From Maridesulfovibrio sp. (GTDB taxonomy: Bacteria > Desulfobacterota > Desulfovibrionia > Desulfovibrionales > Desulfovibrionaceae), in the NCBI RefSeq assembly GCF_963678865.1, contig NZ_OY787459.1, positions 2,694,501 to 2,758,500 of the forward strand: 64,000 nucleotides of DNA, given 5' to 3'. Numbering within the stretch: position 1 is the stretch's first letter; each line of letters begins with the position of its first letter. Below the pieces are notes generated by a model. The model was not told the origin of the DNA, did not search any database, and saw nothing but the letters and a program-made list of their open reading frames with translations. Positions 33,030 to 42,020 of this stretch are shown piece after piece. A program made the translations under genes and the position numbers.

Positions 33030-34322
33030 ATGATGAATCTTGAACCGTTTCATAAGATTCTCAATCGGGCCATGGGGCTTGCACCGGAGTCGCTGGCCAG
33101 TTCCGGTATCAAGCTGGCCCTGAAAGCGCGTATGCGTGAGACCGGGTGTGACGAGTCGCATTATCTTGCCCTGCTGCGTTCAAATGATCTGGAGCTGGCC
33201 GAGCTGGTTGAGGAAATTGTAGTCCCGGAAACATGGTTTTTTAGGGATAGCAAGCCCTTTGATCTGCTTTTTGAAACAGCTCTGGGAAAAAAGGACAGGG
33301 AATTCAGTGTGCTCAGCGCTCCATGTTCCACCGGGGAAGAATCTTATTCCATTGCCATGACCCTTATGGGGGCAGGGCTTAAGGGATTCAAGGTGGACGG
33401 TGTGGATATAAGTGAACGTGCTCTGCACAAGGCCCGGGGCGGGGTTTATTCTGATAATTCTTTTCGAACCGATATTCCTTTCTATGCCGAGAGGTGGTTC
33501 CGTAAATGCGCGCAGGGGCGTCAATTGGCGGAGCCGGTCCGGGAGGCGGTCAGCTTTTATTCCGGTAATATTCTCGAAGGGTGTCTGCCTCCGGGAAGAT
33601 ACGATGTTATTTTTTGCCGTAATCTATTGATTTATCTGGATGACGATTCAAGAAAATGTCTGGTGTCGTTGTTGAATGATAAATTGAAGGATAACGGATT
33701 GCTTTTTGTGGGACATGCAGAAATTCTGCCCATTTTCAATGACTGGTTCACCCCGGTCAGGAAGCAGGGAACATTCGCCCTGCGCAAGGGCAAGCGCAAG
33801 GTAGCCACATTGCTCAAGCCTCCGGTCTGCCCCAGACAGGATTGCTCACAAAAATTTTCCGCTGTTCCAAAACCTCAGTCAGCGGCATACAGGCCTCTTA
33901 AAGCCGCATCTCCGCTCAAGCCCATGGTCATGCCCCGTAAAGAGCAGAGGAGTTCGGTTGCAAAGAACGGAAAGCAGACCCAGCCTACCGGACAACCGGA
34001 GCAGTCTGTTGCGTCTGTTGATGAAATAAAGAAACTGGCTGATCGGGGCATGACAGATGAAGCTTTAAGCATGTGCGACGGGCTGTTGCGTGAGGGCGGT
34101 CCGGACCCGGAGCTTTTTCATCTCTGCGGGCTGCTGCATGAGTCCGGGGGAAATATTTCTAAGGCTGAGGAATACTATGGCAAGGCCCTATATCTTGAGC
34201 CGGACTATATGGAATCGTTGGTGCATCTTGCCCTGTTGCTGGAAAACAGGGGGGATGTGCGCAAAGCAGAAATCATGCGCAACAGGGCCCGCCGGGCTGA
34301 AAAACGAAATGAGGCCGGATAA
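33030..34322 (+). CDS. CheR methyltransferase with C-terminal TPR (WspC-like)
   Basis: Two ATG codons stand in a row at 33030 and 33033; AGGAG favours either. The 430-residue protein has the CheR N-terminal helical part, a SAM-binding fold (VLSAPCSTGEESYSIAMTL, VDISERALHKARGGVYSD, YDVIFCRNLLIYLD) and, after a basic, proline-rich linker (about 255-320), one or two TPR units (GGNISKAEEYYGKALYLEPDYM). It methylates receptor glutamates. The TPR extension is the hallmark of WspC-type CheR. It overlaps the next gene by one base (TAATG). Confidence 0.92.
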   Translation: MMNLEPFHKILNRAMGLAPESLASSGIKLALKARMRETGCDESHYLALLRSNDLELAELVEEIVVPETWFFRDSKPFDLLFETALGKKDREFSVLSAPCSTGEESYSIAMTLMGAGLKGFKVDGVDISERALHKARGGVYSDNSFRTDIPFYAERWFRKCAQGRQLAEPVREAVSFYSGNILEGCLPPGRYDVIFCRNLLIYLDDDSRKCLVSLLNDKLKDNGLLFVGHAEILPIFNDWFTPVRKQGTFALRKGKRKVATLLKPPVCPRQDCSQKFSAVPKPQSAAYRPLKAASPLKPMVMPRKEQRSSVAKNGKQTQPTGQPEQSVASVDEIKKLADRGMTDEALSMCDGLLREGGPDPELFHLCGLLHESGGNISKAEEYYGKALYLEPDYMESLVHLALLLENRGDVRKAEIMRNRARRAEKRNEAG

Positions 34323-34978
34323 TGCTTAAATCCTGCTGGAATACAATCGGTTACGCCGGGGACAGGTCCTGTGCCGAACTCGAGAACTGGAGCCACTGCT
34401 ACTATTGCCCGCATTTTACCAGTGCCGGGTTGTCCCTGCTGGATCGCAAGCCTCCCGAAGGTTATCTGGATGAAAATACCAAGTCCGTGTCCATTGCCAA
34501 AGAAGAGGAAAAGGCAGAGACTTCCGGGGCGGTTGTGTTCAGGATTTCAAGGGAATGGTTGGCTCTTTCCTCCCATGTTTTTGTTTCGGTTCTGGAGAAG
34601 CGTACCGTGCGGCCTGTTCCGCATCGCAACAGCAGGATGTTTCGTGGCCTGACCAGTCTGCAGGGTCAGATCATTCCGGTTGTTTCCGTGCGCGATCTTC
34701 TGGGGCTTGAGGCTGAATACCTGACCGAGGAGGAAAAGGGGTTCCGGGTTTACAGCAGGTTCATCTGTGTTGATCGCGGTTTCGGACGCTGGATTTTTGC
34801 GGTGGATGAAGTCTTCGGTGTACATCATTATCATCCTGATGCGCTCATGGATGCCCCGGCCACGGTAGCCAAGGCCCCGGCGGCATATACCCGAGGCATG
34901 TTTGAAATAGATGGTAAAAGAATTTCATTGCTGGAAGATGAGCTTCTTTTTGAGGCCTTCAACCGTATCATCAAGTAA
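34322..34978 (+). CDS. WspD-like CheW coupling protein with N-terminal cysteine cluster
   Basis: This second CheW protein (218 residues) starts inside the cheR stop codon. Its first 30 residues carry a cysteine/histidine cluster (Cys5-Trp, Cys17, His25-Cys26, Cys29-Pro) like that of WspD proteins, followed by a linker and a CheW domain (about 65-215, with RMFRGLTSLQGQIIPVVSVRDLL). The cysteines could bind metal or sense redox, but this is unproven. Two different CheW proteins in one operon is the Wsp pattern. Confidence 0.88.
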   Translation: MLKSCWNTIGYAGDRSCAELENWSHCYYCPHFTSAGLSLLDRKPPEGYLDENTKSVSIAKEEEKAETSGAVVFRISREWLALSSHVFVSVLEKRTVRPVPHRNSRMFRGLTSLQGQIIPVVSVRDLLGLEAEYLTEEEKGFRVYSRFICVDRGFGRWIFAVDEVFGVHHYHPDALMDAPATVAKAPAAYTRGMFEIDGKRISLLEDELLFEAFNRIIK

Positions 34979-35019
34979 GGCGGATATTATGAGCAACAGC
35001 TGGACAGGGAGAAAGTAAG

Positions 35020-37890
35020 GTGACGCGAGATATGGCGGATCTTTCCATGCTGGAACTTTTTCGCATGGAGGCGGGCAACCATACCCGGGTGCTGGAAGAA
35101 GGTCTCCCCGGACTTGGTGAAGACGTCTCTTTGGAAAAGGTGCAGCCTCTTATCCATGCTACTCACGCCCTGAAAGGTGCGGGCAAGATTGTGGGGCTGG
35201 TTGAGGCGGTGAGTCTTTCCGAGTCGATAGAAGCTGTGCTGGACAATTGTTCCGGTTCAGGGCTTCTGCTCGACCAGCAGGGTATTGATGCCTTGTTGGA
35301 CGGTGTTCGTTTTCTGCATTCCCTCGGGGAAGTGGAAGTTGAGGGAATGGATGGCTGGCTGGAAGAACGGACTGAAGAACTGAAATCTCTGCTGGGGCGT
35401 TTAGGGGCAATACTTTCAGGAGATGTGTTTGCGGATAAGGAGCCTGAGTCTGTTAAGACGCCGGAGGTAGAATCTCTTGTAGAAACACAGGGCGTTTCCG
35501 AACAGCCCGAAAACGATATTTCAGCGCCGGAACCTGCTCCGGCAGCTCCGCCTAAAGAGGATATCCCTCTTGCCGATCTTTCCATGCTTGATCTTTTCCG
35601 CATGGAGGCCGAGAGCCATTCACTGGCCTTGAATGCCGGACTGCTGGAGCTGGAGAGGGATCAGTCCCCGGATAAGGTGGAGCCGCTTATGCGTGCGGCC
35701 CATTCTATGAAAGGAGCAGCCCGAATTGTAGGCCTGACTGATGCCGTGGCTCTGGCACATGCTATGGAAGACCTTTTGGTTTCCTGCCAGAAAGGAGAGA
35801 CTGTTCTTGATGGAGCGCAGATCGATATGCTCCTTGCGGCGACAGATATCTATAGTGACGTTTCCCGGCTTGAAACGGATGCCATTCAGGGCTTCCTGAG
35901 CGAGCGCAAACCGCTTATGGACCAGATGGAAAAGGCCTTGCGTGGAGACGCGGCTGCTGTGGTCGCCGTCTGTGCAGATGTCTGCCCCGGAGGAGTTCCG
36001 GCTTCAGCTATTGAAGCCGCAATGGAGCCTATTGAGAATCCTGATTCGGGGGTTGATTCTGAAGAGCAGCCTGATTCTGTGCAGGATGATTCAGTTCAAA
36101 GTGTCATAGCTGGAAAGGTTACGGCAGCGGAAGAGAGTTCTGCAATCCGTGCCCCCAAGGATTCAGTCGTCCGTGTTTCCGCCGGAAATTTGAACAGACT
36201 CATGGCTCTTGCCGGTGAAAGCCTTGTTGAATCCGGCAGACTGGGTGAGTTCGCTTCTTCCTTGCTGCGGATCAAGGCCGGACAGCGTGATTTGATGAAG
36301 ATTCTGGAGGAATCATGCGAACGGGTCAACCAGGGCGAAACAGCCGAAGATGTGGTTGATGAAATAAAGGATGCCCTGAATGATTGTCAGGTGCATCTTG
36401 TCAAGCATATCAATGAGTTCGACCTCTTTCGCAGGCGTAATGATAATGTTTCGGGCAGGCTTTACCATGAGGTTATAGCCAGCCGGATGCGTCCCTTCTC
36501 TGACGGTGGGCGCGGTTTTCCCCGTCTGGTTCGTGATCTGGCTCGTTCTTTGGGTAAGGAAGTGGATTTTGTTATCGAAGGTGAAACGACTTCTGTAGAC
36601 CGCGATATTCTGGAAAAACTGGAGGCTCCGCTAAACCACCTGATCAGGAACTCAGTTGATCACGGTATTGAAATGCCTGATGATCGAGTTGCCGCCGGAA
36701 AAAATTCTACCGGGACAGTCAAGCTTATTGCCGGGCATAGGGCCGGTATGCTTTTTATTGAAGTACGGGATGACGGTCAGGGGTTGGACCCGGAAAGAAT
36801 CAGGGCCAAGGTTGTGGAACGAAAGCTGGCCCCGGCGCGTATGGCTGAGGAAATGAGCCGTACGGAGTTGATGGAATTCCTTTTTCTGCCCGGTTTTTCC
36901 ACTGCCGGAAAAGTTACGGAAATTTCCGGTCGCGGGGTCGGACTGGATGTGGTCCATGCCATGGTGCAGGAAGTAGGCGGAACTGTGCGCGCAGAATCTG
37001 AGCCCGGTCAGGGCATGTCTTTTTCCATGCAGCTGCCGTTGACCCTTTCAGTTATCCGTACTTTGCTGGTGAAGATTGCGGGTCAGCCTTATGCCATTCC
37101 CTTGAGCAGGATCAGCCGCATTGCCTGTGTGCTTCCCGAGCAGCTGCTGCTGGCCGAAGACCGCCAGTATGTGTCTCTTGACGGGGCCAACGTGGGGCTT
37201 GTTCCCGCAGCCCAGATTCTGGGGATGACTTTTCCGTCCAAGGAGCAGGACGGGGTGAAAGTGGTGGTCATAAGTGACCGCATGAACCGCTACGGGCTGG
37301 TGGTGGATGATTTTCTCGGCGAGCAGGATCTTGTAGTCCGCCCGCTTGACCATCGGCTTGGCAACGTTCCCGATGTTAATTCAGTGGCCATGATGCCCGA
37401 CGGTTCTCCGGTGCTTATCCTTGATGCCGAGGATCTGGTGCGTTCCATCGACAACCTTCTTTCCGGGGGCAGACTGAGCAAGGTCGGGCTTGAGTCAGCA
37501 GAAATCGTTCCGGTGCAGAAGATTCTGGTGGTGGATGATTCCCTCACTGTGCGTGAGGTGGAGCGCAAGCTGCTGGCCAACAACGGCTATGATGTTGATA
37601 CGGCTGTGGATGGTCAGGATGGCTTTAATGCAGTTATTTCAGGTAATTATGACCTTGTAGTCACTGATGTGGACATGCCGCGCATGAACGGTCTGGAACT
37701 TACTCGTAAAATCAAGGATGACCCGGATCTGAAATCCATCCCGGTGATGATGGTTTCCTACAAGGACCGCAAGGAGGATAAGCTCCGCGGCCTTGAAGCC
37801 GGTGCTGATTATTATCTGACCAAGAGCAGTTTTCATGACGAGACCCTGCTTTCGGCGGTTGAAGACCTTATAGGCGGGGCCGGAAAATGA
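35020..37890 (+). CDS. CheA-type hybrid histidine kinase with two Hpt domains and receiver (WspE-like)
   Basis: The start is a GTG at 35020 with AGGGAG eight bases upstream. The 956-residue protein has two tandem Hpt domains, phosphoacceptors His49 (HALKGAG) and His228 (HSMKGAA), each opened by a near-identical helix (DLSMLELFRMEA / DLSMLDLFRMEA). Then come the dimerisation region, the ATPase (LIRNSVDHGIE, GRGVGLDVVHAMV), a CheW-like domain, and a C-terminal receiver with Asp883 in VTDVDMPRMNG. This is WspE architecture plus an extra Hpt. It should phosphorylate CheB and the PP2C response regulator. It overlaps cheB by four bases (ATGA). Confidence 0.93.
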   Translation: MTRDMADLSMLELFRMEAGNHTRVLEEGLPGLGEDVSLEKVQPLIHATHALKGAGKIVGLVEAVSLSESIEAVLDNCSGSGLLLDQQGIDALLDGVRFLHSLGEVEVEGMDGWLEERTEELKSLLGRLGAILSGDVFADKEPESVKTPEVESLVETQGVSEQPENDISAPEPAPAAPPKEDIPLADLSMLDLFRMEAESHSLALNAGLLELERDQSPDKVEPLMRAAHSMKGAARIVGLTDAVALAHAMEDLLVSCQKGETVLDGAQIDMLLAATDIYSDVSRLETDAIQGFLSERKPLMDQMEKALRGDAAAVVAVCADVCPGGVPASAIEAAMEPIENPDSGVDSEEQPDSVQDDSVQSVIAGKVTAAEESSAIRAPKDSVVRVSAGNLNRLMALAGESLVESGRLGEFASSLLRIKAGQRDLMKILEESCERVNQGETAEDVVDEIKDALNDCQVHLVKHINEFDLFRRRNDNVSGRLYHEVIASRMRPFSDGGRGFPRLVRDLARSLGKEVDFVIEGETTSVDRDILEKLEAPLNHLIRNSVDHGIEMPDDRVAAGKNSTGTVKLIAGHRAGMLFIEVRDDGQGLDPERIRAKVVERKLAPARMAEEMSRTELMEFLFLPGFSTAGKVTEISGRGVGLDVVHAMVQEVGGTVRAESEPGQGMSFSMQLPLTLSVIRTLLVKIAGQPYAIPLSRISRIACVLPEQLLLAEDRQYVSLDGANVGLVPAAQILGMTFPSKEQDGVKVVVISDRMNRYGLVVDDFLGEQDLVVRPLDHRLGNVPDVNSVAMMPDGSPVLILDAEDLVRSIDNLLSGGRLSKVGLESAEIVPVQKILVVDDSLTVREVERKLLANNGYDVDTAVDGQDGFNAVISGNYDLVVTDVDMPRMNGLELTRKIKDDPDLKSIPVMMVSYKDRKEDKLRGLEAGADYYLTKSSFHDETLLSAVEDLIGGAGK

Positions 37891-38903
37891 GAATAGGTAT
37901 TGTAAATGATCAGGCTGCATCAGTAGATGTGTTGAAGAAAGTAGTCACTGCAGCCGGGCACAAGGTACTCTGGATAGCCCATAACGGTGAAAGGGCAGTC
38001 GAAAAATGTTGTGCCCAGAAGCCTGATCTTGTGCTTATGGATCTGGTTATGCCCGTTTTGGACGGGGCCGGAGCCACGCAGATGATAATGAAGAAATGTC
38101 CCTGCCCGGTCCTGATTGTAACTGCCAGTATTGAGGCTAATTCAACCAAGATTTTCGAGGCCATGGGAGCAGGGGCGCTGGATGTGGTCACCACCCCGAG
38201 TACCTCTCCAAGTGGGGAAATCAATGGTGAGCGTGAGCTGCTTTCAAAAATATCCGTAATCGGTAAGCTGCAGGGGCACGGCATGGCCCGTGAACCCCTT
38301 AAGTCTGCTCCTAAAGCACGGCTGGTCCCGCCTTTACTCGCTATCGGTAGTTCCACCGGAGGACCGTCAGCACTGGCTGAATTGCTTGGAGCGTTGCCTG
38401 TTGATTTTCCGGCGGCCATCGCCATTGCTCAACATGTGGACGGTAATTTTTCAGAAAATCTGGCCCAGTGGCTGGACAGTCAGGTTAAGATAAAGGTGAA
38501 CCTTGCACGCAGCGGTGATCTTATGCAGCCCGGCGTAGCGGTGATTTCCCCCGGAGACCGGCATATGCGTTTGGCTCAGGGCGGTATGGTGGAGTTGACC
38601 CTCGGCCCCGGGGATAATCTTTATGTTCCCTCGGTGGATGTGCTTTTCGACAGCCTGTGTTGTGCGGGTTTCCCTTCCAATTCGGCAGCGGTATTGTTGA
38701 CCGGAATGGGCGCGGACGGAGCAAGGGGCATGCTTGGTCTCAGGAATGCAGGCTGGTTTACCGTGGCTCAGGATAAGGAATCCAGTGTGGTTTGGGGGAT
38801 GCCCGGCGCGGCAGTGAAAATGGGAGCTGCCCGAGAGGTCTGCGCTATTGGAAATATGGCCGGGTTGCTGGTAAGGCATTTTAAGAAACGTTTCAGGAGT
38901 TAG
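37887..38903 (+). CDS. CheB methylesterase response regulator (WspF-like)
   Basis: The 338-residue protein has a receiver (phosphoacceptor in LMDLVMPVLDG) and a CheB catalytic domain with Ser in GSSTGGPSAL, His in AQHVDGNF and Asp in TGMGADGARGM, so the triad is complete. It removes methyl groups from the receptors and resets the system. In Wsp systems loss of WspF leaves the pathway locked on. It starts within the CheA stop codon and ends one base before the PP2C regulator. Confidence 0.94.
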   Translation: MRIGIVNDQAASVDVLKKVVTAAGHKVLWIAHNGERAVEKCCAQKPDLVLMDLVMPVLDGAGATQMIMKKCPCPVLIVTASIEANSTKIFEAMGAGALDVVTTPSTSPSGEINGERELLSKISVIGKLQGHGMAREPLKSAPKARLVPPLLAIGSSTGGPSALAELLGALPVDFPAAIAIAQHVDGNFSENLAQWLDSQVKIKVNLARSGDLMQPGVAVISPGDRHMRLAQGGMVELTLGPGDNLYVPSVDVLFDSLCCAGFPSNSAAVLLTGMGADGARGMLGLRNAGWFTVAQDKESSVVWGMPGAAVKMGAAREVCAIGNMAGLLVRHFKKRFRS

Positions 38904-38904
38904 G

Positions 38905-40095
38905 ATGATGACTGAAGTCAAAGAGCAATTGCTCACCGAACATAAGATTAATGTTCTGCTGATAGATGATCAGCCTATGGTGGGCGAGGCCGTGCGGCGT
39001 ATGCTGGAAGGCGAGGGCGATATAGATTTCCATTTTGTGAGCGATCCGACCAAAGCCATCCCCACTGCTGAGGAGTTGCAGCCCACAGTTATCCTGCAGG
39101 ATCTCGTCATGCCGGATATCGACGGCATGACCATGGTCAAGTTTATGAGGGTCAATTCCAAGCTTAAGGATATCCCCCTGATTGTGCTTTCTACCAAGGA
39201 AGAAGCCACCACCAAGGCCGAAGCATTTGCCCTCGGGGCCAATGATTATCTGGTCAAGCTGCCGGACCGTATCGAACTGCTGGCCCGTATCCGTTATCAT
39301 TCCAAGGGTTACATCAACCTTTTGCAGAGGAACGAGGCCTACGAACAATTGCGGAAAAGCAGGGATGAAATGCGCAAGGAACTGGCGGTTGCCGCAGATT
39401 ACGTTACCTCCCTGCTGCCCGATCCGCTCAAGGAAGGGGATATTCAGGCTGACTGGCGGTTCATCCCTTCCACTTCCCTCGGAGGTGACTCCTTCGGTTA
39501 CCATTGGCTGGATGATGATCATTTTGCCATGTATCTTCTGGACGTGTGTGATCATGGGGTAGGTTCGGCTTTGCTTTCGGTTTCAGCAATGAATGTGCTC
39601 CGTTCACAGACTCTGCCGGATACTGATTTCCTCAAGCCGGATATGGTTCTTGAAGCCCTGAATGATTCTTTCCAGATGGACCAGCAGAACAACCTTTATT
39701 TTACCATGTGGTACGGGGTTTACCGCAAGTCTGACCGGACACTGACATTTTCCAGCGGCGGACATCCCCCGGCCTTGCTGATATCCGGCGGTGAAGCGCA
39801 GCTGTTGCGTACTCCGGGAATGATTGTGGGCGGCATGCCGGATATGACCTACACCAGCGATTGCGTTACCGTTGATCCGGGCGCCCGTTTTTTTCTCTAC
39901 AGTGATGGGGTTTATGAGCTGAAAAAGGTGTCTGACGGCAAGATGTGGGAGTTTGACGAGTTTTCCAAATTCATGAAAGGGGCCGGTGGCGAACTGGGTA
40001 AGCCCATTGACATGCTTATTGATTATACCCGTGAATTGCAGGGTGCTGAGCTTTATGAGGATGATTTTTCCATGGTGGAATTTGTTTTTGCGTAG
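38905..40095 (+). CDS. Response regulator: WspR-like receiver fused to PP2C/SpoIIE phosphatase
   Basis: The first 130 residues are a receiver of the WspR type. VLLIDDQPMVGEAVRRMLE, the phosphoacceptor Asp66 in VILQDLVMPDIDG, IVLSTKEEATTKAEAF and ANDYLVKLPDRIELLARIRYH all match my recall of WspR. A coiled-coil linker (about 145-165) follows, then a PP2C-like serine phosphatase (about 180-396) with the metal and core motifs GGDSFGY, DVCDHGVGSA, SSGGHPPALL, YSDGVYEL and a final DD (YEDDFSMV). There is no GGDEF domain. The likely output is dephosphorylation of a STAS-type anti-sigma antagonist encoded elsewhere. It is the last of the seven coupled genes. Confidence 0.93.
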   Translation: MMTEVKEQLLTEHKINVLLIDDQPMVGEAVRRMLEGEGDIDFHFVSDPTKAIPTAEELQPTVILQDLVMPDIDGMTMVKFMRVNSKLKDIPLIVLSTKEEATTKAEAFALGANDYLVKLPDRIELLARIRYHSKGYINLLQRNEAYEQLRKSRDEMRKELAVAADYVTSLLPDPLKEGDIQADWRFIPSTSLGGDSFGYHWLDDDHFAMYLLDVCDHGVGSALLSVSAMNVLRSQTLPDTDFLKPDMVLEALNDSFQMDQQNNLYFTMWYGVYRKSDRTLTFSSGGHPPALLISGGEAQLLRTPGMIVGGMPDMTYTSDCVTVDPGARFFLYSDGVYELKKVSDGKMWEFDEFSKFMKGAGGELGKPIDMLIDYTRELQGAELYEDDFSMVEFVFA

Positions 40096-40134
40096 AGGCG
40101 CGTTGCGATTAATCGGGAATAAAGAGGACTGAGA

Positions 40135-41949
40135 ATGAGTATCCGCAAACAGTTCATAACCGGGTGTGTTGTTTTTTGCATTGCCCTGACCGTGGCCATA
40201 ATGTGGCTGGTTTCAGACTATGCCCGTGAGACCCTGATGGCCCAGTACCGTTCCAAGGCTGAAATAATGCTTCACACCATGAAGGCGGTGCGTAAGCATA
40301 CCGGGGCGGTGATCCGTCCAAAAGCCACGGAGGTGCTGCCGGAGAATATGTTTGTCCCCGAGTTGCAGTCCACATCCTTTACGGCCAACGGCGTGTTCAG
40401 TCGTATTCCCGACCAGTACAGGCATGAGCTGACTTTTAAAACCGCTTCCAGTAAACCGCGCAATTCCAAAAATCTTGCCACCAGCGATGAAGCCAGCATA
40501 ATTGAGGAATTGGATGCTATGGCTCAGGCCGGGAAAAAGCCTTTTATCGGTGAAATCCGAAATATCAACGGTATTGAGTCCTATATCGTCGCTGAAGGTG
40601 AATTCAACAAGCCCCCCTGTATGGTCTGCCATGGCGACCCCAAGGATGCTCCTCCATCCATGAAGAGCAGATATCCGGTCAAGGACGATATGGGCTATTA
40701 CCGCAAGCCGGGACGTATTGAGTGTGCCATGATCACGGCTGTTCCGCTTGCTGCGATGGACGCAGCAGCCAATCAGGCTATGGGCGCGGTTGTTTTTATG
40801 GGTTTTATTTTTATTGCGGTTACTCTCGGCTTTCTGCTTTTCGGGCTTAACCTTATTTTCAGACCGGTTTCCCAGATAACGAATATCGCCAAGCATGTTG
40901 CCGCCGGGGACCTGAACAGCGGGACCGTTGCCATCCGCAAGATGAAGAATCAGGCTGAAGGAAAATTCTTTGCAAGCCGGATAGTTCGTCCCGGTAATGA
41001 AATCGGTAATCTGGTAACATCTTTTGAGACCATGATTTCCGGTCTTTCTGCACTCATAGGAGAGGTCCGCACTTCCGGCGATAATGTTTCCGTGGCTGGA
41101 AACAAGATCCGGTCCACTGCTGAGCACATTGATGCCGCAGTAACCAGGCAGGCCGCTTCCACCAACGAAGTCACTGCCACCAGCAGGCTGATCAGCAAGA
41201 CCTCCAAAAATCTGGTGGAGGTTATGGAAGACGTTGCCGAGTCCGCGAGTGAGTCGGCACAGATGGCTGAGGCTCTGCAGGATAACATTGAACGTCGTGA
41301 ACAATCCCTTATAAGGCTGGTAAATTCCACGGACAATGTTTCATCCCGTCTGGGAGCTATCAACGAGAAAGCCAGCAGGATCAACCACATTGTTACCACC
41401 ATTGCCAGAATTGCCGACCAGACCAACCTGCTTTCACTCAATGCGGCTATTGAGGCGGAAAAGGCCGGGCAGTTCGGGCAGGGTTTTTCCGTGGTAGCCC
41501 GCGAAATGCGCAGGCTGGCCGACCAGACGGTGATTGCCGCAGAGGACATTGAACTTATGGTCCGGGACATGCAATCCGCGGTCAGCTCCGGTGTCATGGA
41601 GATGGAAGCCTTTAATCAGGAAGTGCGTTCCAGTGTTGATGAAGTGGAGCAGATGAGTTCTGATCTGGGGTTGATTATTGATCAGGTCCGGGTGCTCAAG
41701 CCAAGATTTATAGATGTTTCCCGTTCCATGGGAGACCAGTCCGACAGTGCGGAGCAGATCAGTGACGCCATGGGCGACCTGAGTGAATCCGCAGCCGGAA
41801 CTACTGAGTATCTGGAAGAATTCAACAGGACAGTGGCAAGTTTGAATTATACTGTACAGACTTTGACCGGGGCAGTGGACGGCTTTCAGGCAGTGGAAGA
41901 TGATTTCTTAATTTCCAAGGCTGAAAAAGACCCGGAATCCGACAATTAA
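40135..41949 (+). CDS. Methyl-accepting chemotaxis protein with heme-type Tll0287-like sensor
   Basis: The 604-residue receptor begins 39 bases after the PP2C regulator with GAGG upstream. A membrane helix (about 8-26) is followed by a periplasmic domain of about 170 residues containing the c-type heme motif CMVCH (Cys162, Cys165, His166) in the context PPCMVCHGDPKDAP, characteristic of the Tll0287-like (DUF3365) domain. Then come a second helix (about 216-242), HAMP and a signalling domain with the tip IARIADQTNLLSLNAAIEAE. Covalent heme attachment would make it a redox or gas sensor. It probably feeds the same CheA. Confidence 0.9.
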   Translation: MSIRKQFITGCVVFCIALTVAIMWLVSDYARETLMAQYRSKAEIMLHTMKAVRKHTGAVIRPKATEVLPENMFVPELQSTSFTANGVFSRIPDQYRHELTFKTASSKPRNSKNLATSDEASIIEELDAMAQAGKKPFIGEIRNINGIESYIVAEGEFNKPPCMVCHGDPKDAPPSMKSRYPVKDDMGYYRKPGRIECAMITAVPLAAMDAAANQAMGAVVFMGFIFIAVTLGFLLFGLNLIFRPVSQITNIAKHVAAGDLNSGTVAIRKMKNQAEGKFFASRIVRPGNEIGNLVTSFETMISGLSALIGEVRTSGDNVSVAGNKIRSTAEHIDAAVTRQAASTNEVTATSRLISKTSKNLVEVMEDVAESASESAQMAEALQDNIERREQSLIRLVNSTDNVSSRLGAINEKASRINHIVTTIARIADQTNLLSLNAAIEAEKAGQFGQGFSVVAREMRRLADQTVIAAEDIELMVRDMQSAVSSGVMEMEAFNQEVRSSVDEVEQMSSDLGLIIDQVRVLKPRFIDVSRSMGDQSDSAEQISDAMGDLSESAAGTTEYLEEFNRTVASLNYTVQTLTGAVDGFQAVEDDFLISKAEKDPESDN

Positions 41950-42020
41950 CATAGTTGTAACAACGCTGTCTTAATTAGTTCTAATGTTACAGGTAATGTC
42001 CCGAGCAAAAGGAGAATATT

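Noticed and set aside
40213-41304. Long minus-strand frame (363 codons) opposite the heme-type receptor
   Set aside because: It is antisense to a clear MCP gene, with low-complexity composition and no motif.
41950-42020. Partial CTGTC repeat resembling a Pho box before the PhoB-like gene
   Set aside because: Only one good half-site; the second is too diverged to support.
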